Shown here: piece after piece, positions 15,619-24,288 of the stretch
Layout: each line of letters begins with the position of its first letter
Numbering within the stretch: the stretch's first letter is position 1
NCBI GenBank assembly: GCA_963848205.1
Contig: CAWKCV010000003.1
Coordinates: forward strand, 186,001-250,000
DNA: 64,000 nt
Reading direction: 5' to 3'
Source: BOG-908 sp963848205
GTDB lineage: Bacteria > Pseudomonadota > Alphaproteobacteria > Acetobacterales > Acetobacteraceae
Program-made: the position numbers and the translations under genes
Notes under the pieces: model-generated
What the model was told of the DNA's origin: nothing
The model's database searches: none
What the model saw: the letters and a program-made list of their open reading frames with translations, nothing else

Positions 15619-18387
15619 CTACCCGAACGCTCCCACCGAATGCGTCACCGCCGTCCCGATCTCCCGCAACAATCCAAACATCGCCCCCAGCGGCTCGATC
15701 ACCAGCTCATGCTCGCGCGCATAACTCACCACCGCCCGGTCGCCTCGCGGCTCGGCGAAATCCCGCCCTGACGCAGGGTCGGCCGCGCGCGGAAACACTT
15801 CGGCGAGAATGACCGTTGCGGCAGGCACGTCAAGTCGCAGGATGCGGGCCACCAAAGCCTCGCGCGTCACCCCATGCCGCGGCGAGAACTCCGGGATGGC
15901 GGTGGCCAGCAGCCAGATGCGGCCGATGAGCGCGATACGCAGTGCGTGCAGCAGCATCTCGGCACTCTCCATGCGCGGCGCCGCGGGCCAGGCTTCGCGC
16001 AGCCGCACGTGATCGGCCTGGATCCTGCGGAACATCGCCTGCGCCGGCGCCCACAGATCGAGCTGTTCCAACGCACGCGCCACTTCGGCCAGCGCGCGTG
16101 CGCGGCCGGGGCGGCGCGCATGGCCTGCCCGGTCGAGCCACGAGCCGGGATCCAGCATGGCGACCACGGCGCGAAGCACGTCGAGATCGGAATGGCGCAG
16201 CGCGTGGGCCGCAAAATCCATCGCGCGTCGAAACCGTGCGCTCTGTTCCAGCATTTCCGCAAAATGTTCCGGCGAGCGTGCGGCCGCGGTGCCCACGCCC
16301 TGCAGCGTGTTGGCACACCAGCCGAGCTGCTGGAGAATGGCGTTGTTCGGAATCGCCCGCAGCTCGCGCGGATGGCGGATGAACGCGGGGCCGCCTGTAT
16401 CGGACTGGCGTGCGCTCGGGCGCGACCCGGACGGATCGAGCAGCGCCGGTCCGAACGCGCCGAGCAGGCTGGCGTAACCAGGGTCCTCCACCAGACCTTG
16501 CATGGAAATACCGATGCTGGTGAAGAAATCGGCCGCGAAATCGGGGTCGCCGTAGATCGGGTCCGGCGATTTCGGCACGCTGGCGAAAGCATGCCGCGCG
16601 ATCCGGGCGATGCTCGCTTGCGCCAGTTCGGGCGTGGCGAACAGCAAGTAACCGTCGCCGCCCTGAAACGCGCTTTCCTCGCGCGTGGCGATATCGGCGG
16701 CGGCAAAGGCGCGCCGTGCCACACCGGGCGAGAGATAACGCAGCCGGTCGAGCAGCGAGCCAGGGTGCGCGCCGCGGCCGATGCTTTCGCCATGCGTGTC
16801 GAACAGCACCAGCTCCACGTCCGCCAAGCCATGCCGCACCATCAGGTCGGCCACCTTCAGCCGCAGCCGCTCGATGAGGTAGCTCGCGGCAAGCTGGCCC
16901 ACGTAACGGCCGGAATCCGAATAGCCGAACTGCAGCGCCATCCGCCCGATCCGGTGCAGATAAGCCCGGTAATGCGGGCTGCGCAGCGCCTCCTCCAGGA
17001 TGCGCGCGCCGTGCTCCAGCGCCTCGGCCGTCTCGAACAGCGGGCTGATCTCGATCTGCCCCTCCACGCCGAACAACTTCGCAAGCCAGAGCGCGCACAG
17101 CAGCGTGTAGCCGCTCTCCGTCTCGGCGATGAGGAAGCGAACCGGCGAGACGCTGTCGATATGTTTGGCAATCTGCGCGACCGTCATCAGCAGCCGCGAG
17201 GCCGATGCCTGTTCGGCCAGGATCGCGCCGAAATCGACGGGTATAGGCGCCACATGGTCGAGTGCCGCATTGATCGCCGCAAGCAGGCTGCGTCGCCGGG
17301 CGCGGTCCTCGGGAGCGCTATCGAGCCCCAGGCGCAGGCGCACCGCATTGTGCAATTGGCTGGCGTTGAGTCGCACATGGGTGTGCGCCAGAGCGAGGCC
17401 ATGTGCCGCGAAGCCGGCACGCGCCACCGCATAATCCAGCCGTGCGCCGTCCGGGGCGGCCGTGATCGCTTCATCGAACAACGGCGCGAGCTTGTCCGGG
17501 CAGACCAGCGCATCGGCGTGCGGCTCCACCAGCAGGCGCGCGAACGCCTGCGTCGCGTCGCCATCCGCGTTGGTCGGGCAAGCCGCGATCTGAGCGTCGG
17601 TGATGGCCAGCGCACCCTCCAGCCGAGCGGTCAGCGCACCGCTGGCTGCGAGTGGAACAAGCTGCACGTGCAGGCGCGACAGTTGCAGCCGTTTCATCAC
17701 CAGCCGCAGCCGCAACGTGTCCCACCAGCCGATGTCGGTGCGGCCGTCGGTATCGTAGCCGACCCAACTGGCCAGAATGACGGGGCGCGGCTGCAAGCTC
17801 GCCCATCGGTCCGGCCAGGTGGCCCGCGCGGCGGAAAGCAGCGCGCGATTGAGCCCGTCGAGCGCGTCGCGCGCATGAACGATCGCGTGCCGCGCCGCCT
17901 CGAACTCATCCTCCAGCCGTGTGCGGCCAGGCCGGTGCGTGAGGAAACACACCTCGGCAGCACGACCGCTGGCCTGCTGCGCGATCGCCGCGAACACCTC
18001 CGGCGGATGGGCGAATGTCGGGTGCGCGGTGAACACGGCGGCAAACCTCGGCCGTTCCACGCTTTCCCTGAACCGGCGCCACGGGACGGGGCTGTCGTCC
18101 GGATCGGGGCGAACCAGGCGCGCGGCAAGCGTTGCCTGCTCGGCCTGTGCGGCGGCGCTGTCGATACCGCCGACATAGCTCGCCAACCGTCGCGCCCGCT
18201 TGGCAAAAGCCTCGTCGCGGAGTTGGCGGATGAGCGCTGCGACATGCGGCAGATCGAGCTCGCCATCATCCATCAGGCGGTTGATCGCCAGGGCGGTGGC
18301 CAGCACCGGGTTGCCGAACGGGTCTTCCTCGGCACGGGCGCGGGCGCGCTCTGTCAGGGTGAGGAGGTCGTCGGCGATGTCTGGCAT
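15619..18387 (-). CDS. ppc: Phosphoenolpyruvate carboxylase, divergent
   Basis: 922 residues, the usual length, catalysing PEP + bicarbonate to oxaloacetate. The conserved catalytic His is in VFTAHPT near 116-122. The bicarbonate/metal region normally GGDRDGNPxVT is changed to GYDTDGRTDIGWWDT near 207-221, and the loop normally FHGRGGxxGRGG reads FDTHGESIGRGAHP near 526-539: the first Arg is replaced by His while the GRG is kept. The C terminus ends HSVGAFG instead of RNTG. Overall architecture fits PEPC but with several altered active-site motifs, so activity needs testing. The gene stands alone between palindromic elements. Confidence 0.82.
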   Translation of the reverse strand: MPDIADDLLTLTERARARAEEDPFGNPVLATALAINRLMDDGELDLPHVAALIRQLRDEAFAKRARRLASYVGGIDSAAAQAEQATLAARLVRPDPDDSPVPWRRFRESVERPRFAAVFTAHPTFAHPPEVFAAIAQQASGRAAEVCFLTHRPGRTRLEDEFEAARHAIVHARDALDGLNRALLSAARATWPDRWASLQPRPVILASWVGYDTDGRTDIGWWDTLRLRLVMKRLQLSRLHVQLVPLAASGALTARLEGALAITDAQIAACPTNADGDATQAFARLLVEPHADALVCPDKLAPLFDEAITAAPDGARLDYAVARAGFAAHGLALAHTHVRLNASQLHNAVRLRLGLDSAPEDRARRRSLLAAINAALDHVAPIPVDFGAILAEQASASRLLMTVAQIAKHIDSVSPVRFLIAETESGYTLLCALWLAKLFGVEGQIEISPLFETAEALEHGARILEEALRSPHYRAYLHRIGRMALQFGYSDSGRYVGQLAASYLIERLRLKVADLMVRHGLADVELVLFDTHGESIGRGAHPGSLLDRLRYLSPGVARRAFAAADIATREESAFQGGDGYLLFATPELAQASIARIARHAFASVPKSPDPIYGDPDFAADFFTSIGISMQGLVEDPGYASLLGAFGPALLDPSGSRPSARQSDTGGPAFIRHPRELRAIPNNAILQQLGWCANTLQGVGTAAARSPEHFAEMLEQSARFRRAMDFAAHALRHSDLDVLRAVVAMLDPGSWLDRAGHARRPGRARALAEVARALEQLDLWAPAQAMFRRIQADHVRLREAWPAAPRMESAEMLLHALRIALIGRIWLLATAIPEFSPRHGVTREALVARILRLDVPAATVILAEVFPRAADPASGRDFAEPRGDRAVVSYAREHELVIEPLGAMFGLLREIGTAVTHSVGAFG

Positions 18388-18417
18388 GACGGGGTTGTAG
18401 CAGGCGGTGTGCCAGAC

Positions 18418-18470
18418 GAAGAAAGCAGTCCTTTTTTAGAAAAAGGACCAACAAACTTTTGCTGCGGCGC
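18418..18470. repeat. Palindromic element, single arm
   Basis: AAAGCAGTCCTTTTTTAGAAAAAGGACC followed by AACAAACTTTTGCTGC, upstream of PEP carboxylase and downstream of the cinA-like gene. Confidence 0.75.
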
Positions 18471-18496
18471 ATTTGGGGCGGGCGGGTTCCGCTAAG

Positions 18497-18970
18497 TTAA
18501 AGTTGCTCGAATACGTGGGCCACGGCGGCGGCCCGGATGGCAGCGCGGTCGCCCGTGAATATGCGATGTTGTGCTGTCGTATCGCCGTCGCGCCGGGCGA
18601 ACGCGAACCAGACCAGGCCGACCGGCTTTTCCGCGCTGCCGCCGCCTGGCCCTGCAATTCCCGTGACGCTGACGGCAATGTCGGCAAGCGAACGCGATAG
18701 TGCGCCCTCCGCCATCGCGCGCGCGACGGGTTCGCTGACCGCGCCATGGTGTGCAATCGTCTGCGCAGGCACGCCGAGCAGCTCGGTTTTCGCCGCGTTC
18801 GAGTAGGTGACGAAACCGCGGTCCACCACGTCGGACGAGCCGGCCACATGCGTGAGTGCCGCCGCGATCAGGCCGCCCGTGCAGCTCTCCGCACTCGCAA
18901 ACTTCCAGCCGCGCGCGCGCATCTGCGAGACTATCCGCGCAGCCTGCTGCAACGTGGCCTCCGGCAACAT
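18497..18970 (-). CDS. CinA C-terminal domain protein (nicotinamide-nucleotide amidase type, PncC-like)
   Basis: 157 residues made only of the CinA C-terminal domain. Marks: AESCTGGLIAAALTHVAGSS near 31-50 (catalytic Ser in ESCTGG), FVTYSNAAKTELLGV near 56, GAVSEPVARAMAEGA and SVTGIAGPGGGSAEKPVG near 102-120. Stand-alone proteins of this kind (E. coli PncC) deamidate NMN for NAD salvage. Start ATG at 18970 is preferred because further upstream frame lies inside pgpA. It is the last gene of the six-gene operon running from the CDP-alcohol transferase. Confidence 0.92.
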   Translation of the reverse strand: MLPEATLQQAARIVSQMRARGWKFASAESCTGGLIAAALTHVAGSSDVVDRGFVTYSNAAKTELLGVPAQTIAHHGAVSEPVARAMAEGALSRSLADIAVSVTGIAGPGGGSAEKPVGLVWFAFARRDGDTTAQHRIFTGDRAAIRAAAVAHVFEQL

Positions 18971-18983
18971 CAATGCACGCCGA

Positions 18984-19544
18984 TCATGCAGCCGGCCCCA
19001 GCAAAAGGCGCGCGAGGAGCAGCACGAGCGCCGTGGCACCGCCCGCCAGCAAATCGTCCGTCATGATGCCGAACGCGCCCGGCTTGCGATCCGCCCAGCC
19101 GATCGGGCCAGCCTTGGTGATGTCGAACAGCCGAAAGAGCGCGAAGGACGCGGCCAGCCACGGCCAGCTCAGGCGCGGAACCGCGAGCAGCGCCACCATC
19201 TGCCCGGCGATTTCGTCGATGACGACCCAGCCCGGATCTTCGTTCGCGTCAGGAACGGCTATCGGAATCGACCAGAAGCCGGCAACAGCCGTAAACCCCA
19301 GGCCTGCGATCAATGCGAACAGGGATGCCTGATAGAGCGCAATACCGATGGCTAGGCCCAGGAGGGAGCCGGCGGTGCCTGGGGCGATCGGGAAGGTGCC
19401 GACGCCCAGGCCGGAAGAGAGGAAGAAAGCAGTCCTTTTTTGAAAAAAAGGACCAAAAAACGTTGGCTCTTCAGCGTGTGCCGGGTCTGAGCTTCGCGAC
19501 AGCGGAGCGGAAGTTTTTTGGTCCTTTTTCTCGAAAAAGGACAT
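18984..19544 (-). CDS. pgpA: Phosphatidylglycerophosphatase A, N terminus altered by a repeat element
   Basis: 186 residues as read from the ATG at 19544. The first 40 or so residues (MSFFEKKDQKTSAP... to QKRTAFFLSSG) are translated from a two-armed palindromic element. The family part starts at GLGVGTFPIAPGTAGSLLGL and continues with VVIDEIAGQMVAL and DRKPGAFGIMTDDLLAGG, the PgpA motifs, with three to four membrane segments. It dephosphorylates PGP to phosphatidylglycerol. The normal N-terminal stretch before the PGTxGSL motif is partly replaced. No ATG, GTG or TTG exists in frame between the element and the motif; CTG (in SSGLGVG) would be the only alternative. ppk stops one base upstream of the ATG. 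Confidence 0.82.
   Translation of the reverse strand: MSFFEKKDQKTSAPLSRSSDPAHAEEPTFFGPFFQKRTAFFLSSGLGVGTFPIAPGTAGSLLGLAIGIALYQASLFALIAGLGFTAVAGFWSIPIAVPDANEDPGWVVIDEIAGQMVALLAVPRLSWPWLAASFALFRLFDITKAGPIGWADRKPGAFGIMTDDLLAGGATALVLLLARLLLGPAA
19421..19544. repeat. Palindromic element, two-armed, inside the pgpA 5' end
   Basis: Left arm AAAGCAGTCCTTTTTT-GA6-GGACC, core CTTCGCGACAGCGGAGCGG, right arm TTTTGGTCCTTTTTCTCGAAAAAGGAC. It lies between ppk and the family part of pgpA and is translated in the pgpA frame without a stop. Confidence 0.85.
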
Positions 19545-19545
19545 C

Positions 19546-21789
19546 TCAGTCCTGCAACACCCGATCCGGCCGCATCGGCCTCGGCCGCGGCAACGGCACC
19601 ACCGGCCCATGCAGCGCCGACCCACGCCCCGACAGCGACGGGTTCGTCATGAAATACTCGTGCGCCGACACCGGCTTGCCCCCCGCCGGCAACCGCCGCC
19701 ACTCACCGTTCGCGCGGAGCTCCCACGATTGCAGCGTATCCTTCAAATTCGTCACCATGATCTGGTCGAGAACCTGCGCATGCACCGTCGGATTGCGGAT
19801 CGGCACCAGCGTCTCTACCCGCCAATCCATGTTGCGCTCCATCCAGTCCGCCGAGCTGATGAAAACCAGCGCGTGGCGGCTCGGCAGGCGATGGCCATGG
19901 CCGAACACGCACACGCGGCCATGCTCGAGGAAGCGGCCGACGATGGATTTCACCCTGATGTTTTCGGACAGTTTCGGCACACCTGGACGCAGGCAGCAGA
20001 TGCCGCGCACCACCGCCATCACGTGCACGCCGGCGCAGGAGGCGGCGTAGAGTTTGTCGATCAGTCGTGGGTCGACCAGGCTGTTCAGCTTGAGCCAGAT
20101 CCCGGCCGGTTTGCCTTCGCGCGAAAACGCGATTTCCTGGTCGATCAGCTCATCCAAAGTCGAGCGCAAGGTGAGCGGCGAAAAGGCAAGCGCGTCCATC
20201 CGCTCCGGCTGCGCGTAGCCGGTCATGTAGTTGAACAGGCGCATCGCATCGCGCGTGAGGTCGGGGTCGGCGGTGAAGAAACTGAGATCGGTGTAAACAC
20301 GCGCGGTGATCGGGTGGTAATTGCCGGTGCCGTAATGCGCGTAACTGCGCATCGACGTGCCTTCGCGCCGCACGACAAGGCTGATCTTCGCGTGCGTTTT
20401 CAGCTCGGCGAACCCGAACACCACCTGCACGCCGCCTGCTTCCAAGGCGCGTGCGAGGCGGATGTTCGCCTCCTCGTCGAAACGCGCGCGCAGCTCCACC
20501 ATCGCGGTGACCGATTTACCGGATTCGGCAGCCTCGATCAGCGCTTTGACGATCGGGCTGTCGCGGCTGGTGCGATAAAGCGTCTGCTTGATGGCAACCA
20601 CGTTCGGATCGTCGGCCGCCTGGCGCAGGAACTGCACGACGACGTCGAAACTCTCGAACGGGTGGTGGACGATGATGTCCTTGGCGCGGATGGCAGCAAA
20701 ACAATCGCCGCCGAAATCGCGTATGCGTTCCGGAAATCGCGGCGTGTAGGGCGAAAACAGCAGATCGGGCCGGTCGTCCACGATGAGCTGCTTGAGATCG
20801 ACGACGCCCAGCAATCCCTGTTGCACGCTGATGGCGTCGCGATCGGCATCCACGCTGTCGGCCACCAGATCGACCAGGGCTTGCGGCATGCCGGAATCGA
20901 CCGAGAGATGGATGACCGATCCACGGCGCCGTCGTTTGAGCGCCGTTTCATACATCCGTACGAGGTCTTCGGCCTCTTCCTCGAACTCGATGTCGGTGTC
21001 GCGGATCAGCCGGAACAGACCCTGGCCGGTGATGTAGAAGCCGGGGAACACGCGTTGCAGGAACAGGCCCACCACGTGTTCCAGCATGACGAAGCGGATG
21101 TGTACGCCGGGCGTACCCGGGACCGCCGGCAGGCGGATGAACCGGTCCACCTGGCTCGGCAGCGGGATCAGGCCGCGCATATGGTGGCCGCCATGCGGGT
21201 TGGGGTTTGCCGGGTCCTCCTCGCGATGAAGCTGCAGCGCCATCACCAGGCCCATGTTCGGGATGAACGGGAACGGGTGCGCGGGGTCGATGGCCAGCGG
21301 CGTCAGTACCGGGAAGACGCGTTCCATGAACCAGCCGTCCAGCCAGTGCCGCTCGTCCTCGCTGATGTCGATAACCTCGCACACCTGGATGCCGGCGCGC
21401 TGGAGGGACGCGCGCAGATCGAGCCACACCGCCTGCTGCGTATCCAGCAGCGCCCTGGCGCGAATGGTGACGGCGGCGAGCTGCTGTGCCGGCGTGCGTC
21501 CGTCCGGCGAGGTTTTGGCCAGGCCGGCGCGTGCCTGGCCGATGAGGCCGGCGACGCGGACGGAGTAGAATTCGTCAAGATTGGCGGCGCTGATGGAGAC
21601 GAAACGCAACCGTTCGAGCAGTGGATGACGCGTGTTCTCGGCCTCTTCGACCACGCGGCTGTTGAAATCGAGCCAGCTCAGCTCGCGGTTGATGAAGCGG
21701 TCGGGACTGTCGGCGGCAACATTATAGGACGCATCGGCGCCGGCGGGGACCGGCCGGAGATGGGCGGGGAGGGGGGACGTGCGTGGCAT
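19546..21789 (-). CDS. ppk: Polyphosphate kinase 1
   Basis: 747 residues. It reversibly transfers ATP gamma-phosphate to polyphosphate. Marks: FINRELSWLDFNSRVVEEAE near 32-51, DEFYSVRVAGLIGQ, the core IIVHHPFESFDVVVQFL near 375, MVELRARFDEEANIRLARAL near 435 and FAELKTHAKISLVVRR with the autophosphorylated His, and a second PLD-like His region (LFISSADWMERNMDWRVE) near the end. The C-terminal 50 residues after VTNLKDTLQSWEL are extra and Pro/Arg-rich. It lies nine bases after hdaA; ppk next to hdaA and the purMN genes is a known alphaproteobacterial arrangement. Confidence 0.95.
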   Translation of the reverse strand: MPRTSPLPAHLRPVPAGADASYNVAADSPDRFINRELSWLDFNSRVVEEAENTRHPLLERLRFVSISAANLDEFYSVRVAGLIGQARAGLAKTSPDGRTPAQQLAAVTIRARALLDTQQAVWLDLRASLQRAGIQVCEVIDISEDERHWLDGWFMERVFPVLTPLAIDPAHPFPFIPNMGLVMALQLHREEDPANPNPHGGHHMRGLIPLPSQVDRFIRLPAVPGTPGVHIRFVMLEHVVGLFLQRVFPGFYITGQGLFRLIRDTDIEFEEEAEDLVRMYETALKRRRRGSVIHLSVDSGMPQALVDLVADSVDADRDAISVQQGLLGVVDLKQLIVDDRPDLLFSPYTPRFPERIRDFGGDCFAAIRAKDIIVHHPFESFDVVVQFLRQAADDPNVVAIKQTLYRTSRDSPIVKALIEAAESGKSVTAMVELRARFDEEANIRLARALEAGGVQVVFGFAELKTHAKISLVVRREGTSMRSYAHYGTGNYHPITARVYTDLSFFTADPDLTRDAMRLFNYMTGYAQPERMDALAFSPLTLRSTLDELIDQEIAFSREGKPAGIWLKLNSLVDPRLIDKLYAASCAGVHVMAVVRGICCLRPGVPKLSENIRVKSIVGRFLEHGRVCVFGHGHRLPSRHALVFISSADWMERNMDWRVETLVPIRNPTVHAQVLDQIMVTNLKDTLQSWELRANGEWRRLPAGGKPVSAHEYFMTNPSLSGRGSALHGPVVPLPRPRPMRPDRVLQD

Positions 21790-21798
21790 CGGCCAATC

Positions 21799-22512
21799 CT
21801 AGAGCAACGACGCGTTGTCATGCACGTCGCTTGGAACAACCTCGTCGCCAAAGCCGAGCGACATCTCGTCGAGCACCTGGGCTGCCACCGCGCGGCTGAC
21901 GCGGCTGCCTTGTGCCAGCGAGGCACGGTCCAGCCGCAAGGCCGCTTCCCGGAGAGCGGCGCCGGTTCGCGGCAGCCGGGCCAGGAGATAGGCCTGTATC
22001 GCAGGTTCCACGCGCAGTTGGCGCTCGGCGATCAGCCGGGTGAGCAGAGCCTCCAGCAATGCGTCGTCCGGCAATGCCATTGCCACGGAGGCAGTCGCGC
22101 GCAGGCGGCTGGCGAGATCGGGCAGGCGCACCACCCATTGCGCCGGCGGGGTGCGTCCGGCGAGCAGCACCGGCAGGCGTGCTTCGGACGCCGCATTGAG
22201 CAGGTGCAGCAGTGCCTCGGGTTCGGGCGCCGCATCGGCGTCGTCCACCGCGATGGCACCTGCTTCGGGCAGGTCGACCAATGTCCGGACGGCTTCGCCG
22301 GGGATGAGGATGCCGCCGTGCCGTTCGGCAAAGGCGTGCAGCAGGTGGGTTTTGCCCGCGCCAGCCGGGCCATGCACGGCGAGGCGACGCAGCGGCCAGG
22401 CGCCAGGGTCGGCCAGCCAGGCACGTGCGGCCTCGTTGGCGGCGCCGGGCACGAAGCCGGCCTGCGAGTAGAACCATCTGGCCGAGAGCGGAAGCGCGAG
22501 CTGGCGCGTCAT
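21799..22512 (-). CDS. hdaA: HdaA/DnaA-like regulatory ATPase
   Basis: 237 residues, a lone AAA+ domain related to DnaA. It has the start pattern TRQLALPLSARWFYS, a Walker A AVHGPAGAGKTHLLHAF near 53-69, a Walker B-like IAVDDADAAPEPEALLHLLN near 93 and a C-terminal VEPAIQAYLLARLPRTG sensor-type helix. Hda proteins stimulate hydrolysis of DnaA-ATP with the beta clamp; the N-terminal QLALPL resembles the clamp-binding motif QxxLxL. ATG at 22512 overlaps the permease stop by four bases (ATGA). Confidence 0.93.
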   Translation of the reverse strand: MTRQLALPLSARWFYSQAGFVPGAANEAARAWLADPGAWPLRRLAVHGPAGAGKTHLLHAFAERHGGILIPGEAVRTLVDLPEAGAIAVDDADAAPEPEALLHLLNAASEARLPVLLAGRTPPAQWVVRLPDLASRLRATASVAMALPDDALLEALLTRLIAERQLRVEPAIQAYLLARLPRTGAALREAALRLDRASLAQGSRVSRAVAAQVLDEMSLGFGDEVVPSDVHDNASLL

Positions 22513-23645
22513 GCGGGCGGCGGGTCGAGATAGAGTGGACTGCGCAGATAGCGACGCAGCCAGAAACGGGCGAGCACGCCGACGGTGGCCGCCACCGGCA
22601 CTGCCAGCATCACGCCCAGAAAGCCGAACGCGGCACCACCGGCGAACAGCGCGAAGATGACCCACACCGCCGGCAGCTCGACACGGTCGCCCAGGAACCG
22701 CGGATAGATGACGTAGCCTTCCAGGATCTGTCCCACGACGAACACGAACACGACGCGGGCGACACCTTCCCAGGTGGGAAATTGGGCAAAGGCGAGGGCG
22801 ATGGAGACCACCGCGCCGGTGACAGTGCCGACATAGGGAATGAAACTGAGAAAGCCCGCCGACAGGCCAACGACCAGGCCGAGCTCCAGTCCGACGAGCG
22901 ACAGGCCGAGCGCGTAGAACAGGGCCAGAATCATGCAGCACATTGCCTGGCCGCGCACCCAGGCCGAGAGAATGCGGTCCACCTCGTGCGCCTGGGCGCG
23001 CAGCACACCGCGATAGCGCCGCGGCAGCCAGCTATCGACCATGCCGATCGCGCGTGGCCAGTCCTTCAGCAGATAGAAGGCGACGACGGGGGTGACGACG
23101 ACGAGCGAGAGCACGTTGAACAGAGCGTAGCCGCCGCCGACCAGGCGGGTGGCGGCGTCGGTCAGGAAAGTCACCATCGAGCCGGCCTGGCCGCTGACCA
23201 GCTCGGAGAGTTTTGCGTCCACCACCTCGGGGCCGAGATGCTGCTGGAAGTAGGCGATGGTGCGGCCGGCGAACGCGCTGAGCGCCTGGGCGTATTGCGG
23301 CACGTGGCCGATCAGGATGCCGACCTGCTGGATGATGAGCGGGTAGAGCAGCAACGCGAACAGCAGGACCGCCAGGATCAGGCCGACGATGAGCAGCATG
23401 CTGGCCAGGCCACGTGGGACGCGCGCGCGCGACATGCGCGTGCAGGCCGGGTCGAGCACGTAGGCGATGCCGCACGCGGCGACGAAGGGCAGCAGAATGC
23501 TGGCGAACAGCGAAAGCGCCAGCCAGAGAGCGACCAGCACGCCGATGAGCAGGGCCAGTCGCTGTACGCGCGTGGCGGTCGGGGTAGGTGCGGCCGCGCC
23601 CGGGATTACGGGCGCGGCGTAGGGGATGGGGCTGCCTTCGTTCAT
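22509..23645 (-). CDS. AI-2E family transporter (PerM-type permease)
   Basis: 378 residues with about eight membrane segments and a polar middle region. Family marks: FVAACGIAYVLDPACTRM near 48-65, VVVTPVVAFYLLKDWPRAI near 175-193, the SFIPYVGTVTGAVVSI near 265-280 and ILEGYVIYPRFLGDRVEL near 310-327. Despite the name, most members have unproven substrates; sodium- or proton-coupled export is suggested for some. Start ATG at 23645 overlaps the stop of the CDP-alcohol transferase by four bases. Confidence 0.92.
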   Translation of the reverse strand: MNEGSPIPYAAPVIPGAAAPTPTATRVQRLALLIGVLVALWLALSLFASILLPFVAACGIAYVLDPACTRMSRARVPRGLASMLLIVGLILAVLLFALLLYPLIIQQVGILIGHVPQYAQALSAFAGRTIAYFQQHLGPEVVDAKLSELVSGQAGSMVTFLTDAATRLVGGGYALFNVLSLVVVTPVVAFYLLKDWPRAIGMVDSWLPRRYRGVLRAQAHEVDRILSAWVRGQAMCCMILALFYALGLSLVGLELGLVVGLSAGFLSFIPYVGTVTGAVVSIALAFAQFPTWEGVARVVFVFVVGQILEGYVIYPRFLGDRVELPAVWVIFALFAGGAAFGFLGVMLAVPVAATVGVLARFWLRRYLRSPLYLDPPPA

Positions 23646-24166
23646 GCGTCGCGCGCCGTGCGCCACACGTATCCGACGCCCGAGGCAAGCGTGCTGGCGA
23701 CCACGAGCAGTACCATCGCATGCCGCAGCGACGCCCAGCGCAGACCGAGCGCGTCGCTGCCCAGCACTTCGGCCACCAGCGCGATCTGCAGGGTCGTGTT
23801 CAGCTTGGAGACCATCAGCGGGCGAATGGCCACGGGATGACTGGCAAACCACAGCAACACCACGCCGCCCACGATGAGCAGGTCGCGGAAGACGACGAGG
23901 ATGGCCAGCCAGTCAGGCAGTTCGGCGATGAGGGCCAGGGTGACGAACATGCCGACCATCAGCGCCTTGTCCGCCAGCGGATCGAGGATGGCGCCGAGCA
24001 CGGTGCCGCCGCGGCGGCGCGCGAGCCAGCCGTCGATCGCGTCGGAGATGCCGGCCAGCACGAACAGGGCAGCCGCGGGCGCGAAGCGGTGGTGCAGCAC
24101 AAGCCAGATGGTGAACGGCACAGCGCACAGCCGCGCCAGGCTGATGCAGTTGGGCAGGTTGAACAC
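23642..24166 (-). CDS. CDP-alcohol phosphatidyltransferase (PgsA-like)
   Basis: About 174 residues from the GTG at 24166; an upstream ATG at 24259 would add 31 residues of doubtful sequence. It starts with NLPNCISLARLCAVPF, typical of the family, and has the catalytic motif D-G-x2-A-R-x8-G-x3-D-x3-D in SDAIDGWLARRRGGTVLGAI and LDPLADKALM. Several membrane helices follow. It joins CDP-diacylglycerol to an alcohol such as glycerol-3-phosphate; with pgpA three genes downstream in the same operon, phosphatidylglycerol synthesis is the most likely pathway. Confidence 0.88.
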   Translation of the reverse strand: MFNLPNCISLARLCAVPFTIWLVLHHRFAPAAALFVLAGISDAIDGWLARRRGGTVLGAILDPLADKALMVGMFVTLALIAELPDWLAILVVFRDLLIVGGVVLLWFASHPVAIRPLMVSKLNTTLQIALVAEVLGSDALGLRWASLRHAMVLLVVASTLASGVGYVWRTARDA

Positions 24167-24288
24167 CGCGTGGCCGGTGGCAGCACCCGGCAGGCGCCCG
24201 GTGTCAGGCAAGCAGGCCGGCCCGCGTATGCTGTGCGCGCATGTTCCCCATGCCGCCATTCTAGCCTATCCAGCCTGTATTGCGAGCG

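Noticed and set aside
15874..18495. Long open frame antisense to PEP carboxylase
   Set aside because: No recognisable domain; the minus-strand PEPC motifs are clear.
19609..22533. 974-codon open frame antisense to ppk and hdaA
   Set aside because: No domain; ppk and hdaA motifs on the minus strand are unambiguous.
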